Source: Symbiotaphrina buchneri (lineage: Eukaryota > Ascomycota > Symbiotaphrinales > Symbiotaphrinaceae). From it: 64,000 nucleotides of DNA. Under the pieces are notes generated by a model. The model was not told the DNA's origin. It did no database searches and saw only the letters and a list, made by a program, of their open reading frames with translations. Each line of letters begins with the position of its first letter. The first letter of the stretch is position 1. Made by a program: the position numbers and the translations under genes. Shown here piece by piece: positions 57,803 to 64,000 of this stretch. The DNA lies in the NCBI GenBank assembly GCA_001599915.1, contig BCIG01000029.1, positions 128,654 to 192,653 on the forward strand, given 5' to 3'.

Positions 57803-58355
57803 CTAGGAACTGCTCGAGTCGTAGGTCCTCTTCTCGCCATTGCCGGTGGAGACACCCTTGTGGCTGGTGCGCTCGAAGTAGGTCGAGATGTCATCGGTCC
57901 AGGCATCGTCAAAGCCCTCGTAGACGTGGCCCTTCTCGCGCTCGGCGGCGCGGTCGGCCATCGAGACTTCCCAGTCCTTGCGCATCTCGTTGATCTTCTC
58001 CTGGTAGTCGAGCTCCGGGTTGTACGTCTTGCCGATGCCACGCATGCGCTCCCACCAGGACAGATGGTGCGGGTGGACGGCGACGCCGTGGTACTCGTTG
58101 GCGCGGCCGGAGCGGATGTAGATCCACCGGCGTTCTTGCTCCTTGGGGTCGAGACCGGTGGTGTCGGGCAGGAACAGGAAGGTGACCAACATCCCGGCCA
58201 GACCGAACCAGGGGACGACGTAGAAACGTTGCTGCGTGGTGATGTAGTTGTACAGGACAGAGGCGAACAGTGCTCCCAATTTGCCGCAGGCGGCGGAGAA
58301 ACCATGAGCGGTGGCACGGATGGGAGTGGGGTAGACCTCGGCCGCGACAAGGTGC
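57803..58355 (-). pseudogene. MFS phosphate/glycerophosphoinositol-type transporter, 3' fragment
   Basis: About 183 C-terminal residues of a protein normally near 550. It starts abruptly in VAAEVYPTPIRATAHGFSAA, the conserved loop of the last third of PHS-family (Pho84/Git1-like) transporters. Two membrane helices follow (GKLGALFASVLYNYI, VVPWFGLAGMLVTFLFLPDT), then a normal cytosolic tail and a TAG stop at 57803. Upstream of the junction the sequence no longer resembles a transporter, and no ATG precedes the conserved part. The fragment shows no internal damage, so the loss of its 5' two thirds is recent or is an assembly join. The intact protein would import phosphate or glycerophosphodiesters. 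Confidence 0.8.
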
Positions 58356-58362
58356 CATTCTG
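58350..58362. other. rearrangement junction between two gene fragments
   Basis: Left of this point the minus strand reads an MFS transporter. Right of it the plus strand reads the ArAE/BRE4-type transporter. Neither gene has its 5' part. No spacer, repeat or inserted element is visible at the join. Confidence 0.7.
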
Positions 58363-61084
58363 ACTTGCTTCGGTACGGCCGCAGGCCTTGGCTGGGGCTC
58401 ACTTGCACTCTATGTTTCCACAGCTACTGGCCCTGCACGTTCAGGCTATGGAGGAATCCTCGCGACATTCCTCATAATGTTCATTAGCGCCATTGCGTAC
58501 CTTCGCTGCGTCTTTATCAGGTTGTATCAAGCTGCGCTTACCGCCGGCATAGCCGTCTGTTACACGGTTCTTGCTGATACATCAGAGTCGGTGGGATGGA
58601 GAAAGATATTCAACTATGGCATTCCGTGGGCCTTAGGACAGGCCCTCGGCCTAATTGTCGCAACATGCGTTTTCCCAGATATGGGGACCCATGCTCTAGG
58701 GTAGGGTCCCTCGCTCCGGTATGACATGATTCACAACGTTGACCGATTCACAGGAGGACATTTCATGAAGCATTCGAATTGGTGCGGCGCGGCCTGGTGC
58801 TTCCGCGCCCTGAGGATCCGTTTATCAAACGCGACCTGGCCTCAGCATTTGTCGATCTCTCACAGGCCGTTCGAGACTTCCGTCTTGAGCTCTCAGGTGG
58901 CCGCCTGCATCCAACTGACCTGATAGAGCTACGGAATCTGACCCAGAGAGTCATTCGCAGCGTCCTGGCAATCAGGACACAAACGCAGCTCTTCAACTCT
59001 CCAGACTCGGCTAGCCATCCACACGGTTTCGACGAAGAAATCGTGATCGAGGAAGATGGGCATCTGTCTGACGGTCGGCCACGGGGAAAGCAGTCCCATT
59101 CTCCACGGCACACTTTGGAACTGGTGAAAAGCACACTAGCTAAACCGACGAAGGATCTTATCAATGCAATGCAGAATGCTATATGGGCTGCTGATAAATT
59201 TTTGATGGACACCTTTGGATCAGGACGGGTAGTGCGATCACCAACAGGGACAGACTTGGACGCGGGAAGGTGTTTACATCATCTTCAATTAGCGATGTCG
59301 AACTTTGACGACGCTGACGATGCTCTGGTCGACCATCCCAGCTTACCTGCAACCTATTCAAACCATCCAGACTTAGTAGAGTTATTCTTGTTCGTACATC
59401 CGGTCCGACAAACAGCGGAAGCGATCCAAAATCTCTTGTATAAGATATCCGATAAGCAACAACAGGAGAACAGGTGGCGAATATTTCTTCCCTCATACCC
59501 CTTTATCCAGTCACTTGATCGGACGAATGCACAAGTCCGGCATGATAGGGGAGGCCTCACTGCCGGTTATTATTTTCGAACAAAACAGCAACTGGACAGG
59601 ATGATGAACGATATGCAAACTACCGCATACAAGCCATTACCTGATCCAGTAATGGCGCAGGATCAGCAGGCCACTGACGCTCCTAAACCGGGTACATTGC
59701 GAAGAGCCAGCACTCTCGGCAAATATGAAGAAGAAAAAGTAGCGGATGCGCCTCAAGCAAAATTTCGATATCGCTTATGGATGGTACTTCATGATCTCCA
59801 AGGGTTCGAAACGCGGTTCACCTTCAAGTAGTTATAGTGACAGCACTCCTGTCAATTCCTGCATGGTTGTCGGAAAGCCGTGGTTGGTGGAACGACAATG
59901 AAAGTTGGTGGGTTGTGGTATCAGCTTGGCTTATGATGCATCCGCGGGTAGGTAACAGCTGGCAAATAGCTGAATGTACGCTAACACAACAGACAGGTGG
60001 GCGGCAACATGCAGGATCTGTTGACTCGGGTCTTCTGCGCTCTAATAGGCGCAATCTGGGCGGGCCTGGCCTGGGGTGCCGGCCACGGTAGCCCTTGTGT
60101 TCTTGCAGTGTTCTGTGCGATTTTCATGCTTCCGATGCTATATCGTTTCACCCAAAGTACACATCCACGTTCCGGCATAATGGGTTGTATCACGTTCACG
60201 ATCATCTCTCTGGCTGCATACACTCGGAACGGCCAGCCTTCGCCGGCTACTATAGCCTGGACGAGAGGAATCGTCTTCGTGATCGGAATAGTAGCAGCCG
60301 TTGTTGTCAACTGGATACTCTGGCCATTCGTTGCCAGACACGAGTTGCGGAAGTCTGTCTCGGCTATGCTCCTATACATGTCAATTCTCTATCGTGCCAT
60401 GGTAGCAAGGTACATCTACTATGACATAGGCAACGAGCCTGGGAAGAAGGACATTGAACGGTCCGAGATGATCGAAGCAAGGCTCCGAGAGGGCTTTGTA
60501 CGCATGAGACAGCTTATGGAACTGACTCGGCACGAGATCCGCCTGCGGGCTCCCTTCGATCCCCTCCCATACAGTGGAGTCATAGCTGCGTGCGAACGTT
60601 TCTTCGAGCATCTGGTTGAAGTTCGAGAGTCTAGCCTCTACTTCCAACCGTATATGCTTCATGCCCCCAAAGCGGTCAATGACGCCTTGATCCCCTTCCG
60701 ACGTGATGCGGTAGCCAGCATCCTCATGAACCTATACATCCTCGCGGGTGCGCTTCGCGAGAAGCGGCCCGTACCGCGCTACTTGCCGTCAGCTGCTGCT
60801 GCACGCAAGCGCTTGTTGGATCGCATGGAACAAGCTGAGCAGGCAGAGAGCATCGGAGGGCGGAGACCAAAGCCAGGGCATGGCAGAAGATGGGCGGATG
60901 TGTATCGTATGTCTATCTACCCTTGGATTGGATATACACAAGTCGACTAATCGTCACTGCAGAGTACGCCTACTCGTCCGCTTTAACAGATATTGTCGAA
61001 CAACTACAGCAGCTTCAGATCTACACGATGGCTATCACAGGCGAAGTCGGTTTTGATCCTCCTGAAATCGAGCGAAGCCGATAG
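58357..61084 (+). pseudogene. ArAE/BRE4-like (putative ER transporter 6TM) membrane protein, 5'-truncated and frameshifted
   Basis: The visible parts match fungal proteins with an ArAE_2_N six-helix domain and a second FUSC-type domain. The first visible exon (to 58700) starts in the middle of the N-terminal membrane domain (CFGTAAGLGWGSLALYVS), with roughly the first hundred residues missing. Exon 2 (from 58754) carries FELVRRGLVLPRPEDPF and the long hydrophilic linker. Near 59829 one base appears lost: AAG TAG ends the frame, while VVIVTALLSIPAWLSESRGWW continues in the next frame. An intron at about 59948-59996 and another at about 60908-60961 are normal. The C-terminus ends at TAG 61084. 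Intact relatives are proposed efflux carriers; their substrates are unknown. With two independent faults the gene is very likely non-functional. Confidence 0.75.
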
Positions 61085-61260
61085 GGGCGTGCTAGTGTAC
61101 CATAGCTAATCCACATTGTATTAACACCATCTATGTACTGTGCCCGCTTCATGTCCCTGAATTTAGACTTGCGGTAATATAGTCCTAATTGAGGCAATTG
61201 GTGGACAGCACCAGCGAATATTCGTCAATCGTAATCTTTAACCGCCCGCCGAGTTTTGAC

Positions 61261-62531
61261 TTATGAGTCGTGCATTTCCTGATCACCATCGTCAACCTCC
61301 TCTTCATCTTCCCAGTCATCATCATCACCGGCCGCCCCGTCCTGCTCATCCTCCTTCTCCTCACCGAGTTCCTTGTTTAGGTTGGCCACCAGCTCATGAG
61401 CATGACTACGTAGTCGCTCATCCTCATAGCCCATGGCTACACAGAGCTTCAACGCATTCTGCAACCACTCTCGGCTCGCACTCCAACACTCCAGGGCCTC
61501 CGCTCTTTGCTCATCATTGGGTTCCTGCTTCGTTTCCTTGCCAACTTTTAACATCCTCTCCCCGCTGAGGTACAGACACCAGCCGCCAAGGTACCATGCC
61601 TCGACACTGCTATCGTCTTCCTCGACCAGCCGTTCTAACACTCCCATGGCATCGGCATCCATCTCAGTCTCAATCAGCAGCCTTGCGAGACTAATCCTTG
61701 TCGGAAAGTCTGGTACACCAGGATCTTCAGGCGGTAGGTCCTGCCATAATTCGATGCTGCGAGCTAGAGCTGCTTTTGCATCCTCCCACCGTAACTGTGA
61801 TATCCGCACTGATGCGAGCGTCTGCAATGGTTCTGGACTGTTCGGTGCTACGAGGAGGGCTTCTGTGACCACTTGTTCGCATTTGCCTTCAGCCTCTGGA
61901 TCCCACCTGTAATTTCTTGTAAGCGCAGTTCATTTAAACCACCCCAGTTGGATGTGACATACGAGAGATCGGTCATATACACCTCCGCCACCCCACATAA
62001 CGCATTAGCCAGCTTGCGCTTCTTTTCTTCCAGCGCCGGCTCCCCACCCGCCGTGAGGCTCTTCTGCTCCAGCTCTCCAATCTGCCTCTTCAACACATCG
62101 ATGCCGCGCTCGAACCACCCGACACTTTCTTCGCCGCCATTCTCGCACAGCTGTGCCAACCACAGAAACTTCTCAGCTCCTCCACCCTGTTCCTCCGGTA
62201 TCGAGCCGTCGGGATCCGCTTCCACGGCTTGCATGAACTGCTCTCGCGCGGCATCGACCTCACCTAACTCAACGTAAATCTCGCCGACGGCATTCAATGC
62301 CGGCAGCGCGGCCGGTGTGGTTTCCGGCGTGGGTCTGAAAAGCGCAAGTGCCCGCAAAGCAAGCGGTAAGGCTTCATCAGGTTGCGACGTCTGCACCAGA
62401 GCGGCTGCTTGAGAGAGGAGCGCCTGGGGAGTTTCGGCGGCGCGTTTTGACTTCTTCGGAGGAACCATGGTGCCATTGAGGACGGATTTTGATTGTTCCT
62501 TCGATTTCTTGTTCGGCCGTGTCTTGGCCAT
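61261..62531 (-). CDS. ACL4: ribosome-assembly chaperone Acl4 (TPR protein)
   Basis: Two exons (62531-61963, 61906-61261; 56-nt intron) give 404 residues. A basic N-terminus (KTRPNKKSKEQSK) precedes an array of tetratricopeptide repeats: AALVQTSQPDEALPLALRAL, ALNAVGEIYVELGEVDAAREQF and, after the intron, LASVRISQLRWEDAKAALARS. The C-terminus is very acidic (DDDDWEDEEEVDDGDQEM). This is the layout of Acl4, which holds newly made ribosomal protein Rpl4 and escorts it to the nucleus for 60S assembly; the acidic tail fits binding of a basic client. Length and splice sites are normal. Other TPR proteins are possible, but the conserved LSWDPEAEGKCEQVVTEAL stretch favours Acl4. Confidence 0.85.
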
Positions 62532-63055
62532 CGTGTGATTTGACCTGTCTCGACCAGCGAGGTTTCAAGTCTAAGTGTTGGTAAAAAGTACGAGGTGGTG
62601 TGAGGAGTTCATTCGATGTCACTGTCCGCAGCAAAAAGTTTTGGACGGTTCAGTTGAACGATCCGGATCCCTGTCAGTGCAGCGGGAGCCTTGCCTGTTC
62701 TGTGTAAGCGGGCAACCACATGCTTTATGCTCCTCCCGCCTGTTCAAGACTGTCCAAAAAGCCTTTGTATTTATACGCAATATAGTCTGGATCATTAATG
62801 GTCTGTACCAAGAAGTTGAAATGGAATTTTTTGAACATCTGGACTTAAGCTGATCTGCCTGAAGGACACGCTCCGTACAGTTAAGTTTTATTTAGATCCG
62901 ATTAAGAAAAAGCCATGACTACAGGTACCGGCCTGGCATATTTGGTGATCCATCCAGTAAATTCTCGCCTAATTAATTCTGGACGTCCAACAACGCTGGA
63001 CCCCACCCCCCCGCAAAAGGAATACCCTCCAGCTGTATCACCTCCGGCATGCACA
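62532..63055. other. divergent promoter region
   Basis: Between ACL4 and GIR2, both linked to translation. An in-frame ATG at 62915 could extend GIR2 by 47 residues but lies in non-conserved sequence. Nothing else is recognised. Confidence 0.5.
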
Positions 63056-63864
63056 ATGGGTCGCGAAGAGCAGCAGGAAGAACGGGAAGTTCTCGATTCA
63101 ATATTTTCAGATGAGATTACCGGTACGAGCCTCATATTGCCCCACTATCTAAGCCCCAAATAGCACCAGGTGCATGGCAGCTGCTGACCATTAAGCAGAC
63201 ATATCAGACACAGCATACCGGATATCGATAACGCTGGATGTCACAAATGAAGAGGGCGACACTTCTGAACCTCGTACGGCCTATCTGTTCTCCCTTACTA
63301 TAGTCAGCAACTGACTTCTATCCAGCTACCATAGTCCTTTCCGTCTCTTATCCCGAAGCATACCCCGATGTCGCACCCGACCTCGACCTTTCCGCCCCAC
63401 ACAATGCACCGAGACACCCCTTCCTAGACATAACCGAGGACAAGACGGTGCTATTAGAAGCGCTGCAGTCTACAATCGAGGAGAACCTGGGCATGGCCAT
63501 GATATTCACACTCGTCAGCACCCTGAAAGACAGCGTGGAGCTGCTGATATCGGAGCGGCAGGCCGCAGCGAGGGCGTTGCATGAGCAGGAGATGCAGAAA
63601 GCAGAGGAGGCGGAAAATGCAAAATTTCATGGGACGCCCGTGAATAGAGAAACGTTCTTGGAGTGGAGAGAGCGGTTTAGGAGAGAGATGGAGGAGGAGG
63701 AACGGCGGAGGGAGCAGTTAGAACTGGAAGAGAAGAAGAAGAAAGGTGTGAAGGAGGAGAAAAAGATGACGGGTAGAGAACTGTGGGAGAAGGGTCTGGT
63801 AGGAAAGATTGATGAGGAAGAGGGGGACGAGGTAGACTTGGAGAAACTAAAACTGGAAGGATGA
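63056..63864 (+). CDS. GIR2: RWD-domain protein Gir2 (DRG-family regulatory protein)
   Basis: Three exons (63056-63122, 63199-63273, 63326-63864; introns 76 and 52 nt) give 226 residues, close to the yeast 265. The RWD domain spans residues 3-115: EEREVLDSIFSDEI, then SVSYPEAYPDVAPDLDLSAP (the YPxxxP signature). The conserved tail of Gir2/RWDD1 follows: KFHGTPVNRETFLEWRERF and MTGRELWEKGLVGKID, in a charged helical region. Gir2 binds the ribosome-associated GTPase Rbg2 and the RWD-binding site of Gcn1, and so moderates Gcn2 activation in amino-acid starvation. MGREEQQEE is the usual start, so the ATG at 63056 was preferred over 62915. The gene looks intact. Confidence 0.93.
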
Positions 63865-64000
63865 ACGGCAAGTCCCCTTCGTGGGCATTATCAGAAGGGT
63901 TCTGCTTCTGTTACCCTTGCAGAGCCCTTTTCCAATATCTCATGACATTCAGTCAGCGTGCACAAGTCATCATGGGGCAGACTAACGCCTGCACTTTTCT

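Overview
This is a stretch of nuclear DNA from a filamentous ascomycete (Pezizomycotina). Genes are compact and on both strands. Most are split by short GT-AG introns of about 47-185 nt with fungal branch-point sequences. The products match known filamentous-fungal families: CYP53 benzoate hydroxylase, Ssu1 sulfite pump, PEX6, Pso2/Snm1, Lsm2, Acl4 and Gir2. The class (Dothideomycetes or Eurotiomycetes, for example) cannot be settled by eye.

Layout, left to right. 0-12 kb: the 5' part of a ZIP zinc transporter with a cluster of CAAGGT zinc-response-like cores upstream, a decayed secreted beta-helix/bulb-lectin gene, a bZIP-type factor without a visible leucine zipper, a kappa-class GST and a GNAT acetyltransferase. 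12-23 kb: housekeeping genes, namely LSM2, the cross-link repair nuclease SNM1/PSO2, a very long protein with a methyltransferase domain, and ribulose-phosphate 3-epimerase. 23-30 kb: the sulfite efflux pump SSU1, a 550-bp MITE-like element with 70-bp terminal inverted repeats, and CYP53. 30-34 kb: small lineage-specific proteins (Cys-rich nuclear-type, F-box-like, coiled coil). 34-43 kb: PEX6 and a steryl ester hydrolase, transcribed divergently. 43-47 kb: an orphan PPxY-bearing gene between two diverged ~240-bp direct repeats, then a zinc-ligand-free MDR oxidoreductase. 48-57 kb: an amino-acid/GABA-type permease, an SH3BGR-fold protein, an F-box-like protein and a membrane nucleotide pyrophosphatase. 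57.8-61 kb: two gene fragments, each lacking its 5' part, abut head to head at about 58,355 (MFS transporter and ArAE/BRE4-type transporter). The window ends with ACL4 and GIR2.

There is no obvious secondary-metabolite cluster, CRISPR array, rRNA gene or large transposon. The most unusual signals are the following. A 15-base ACCTTGGTGGTTAGG word occurs upstream of the zinc transporter and inside both copies of the 240-bp repeat around the orphan gene, which suggests a shared zinc-responsive programme. There is a rearrangement junction near 58,355. The MITE has well-preserved ends. Several host genes have decayed.

Starts given here are the first sensible ATG codons. Exon boundaries were set by hand from GT/AG signals, reading-frame continuity and family conservation.
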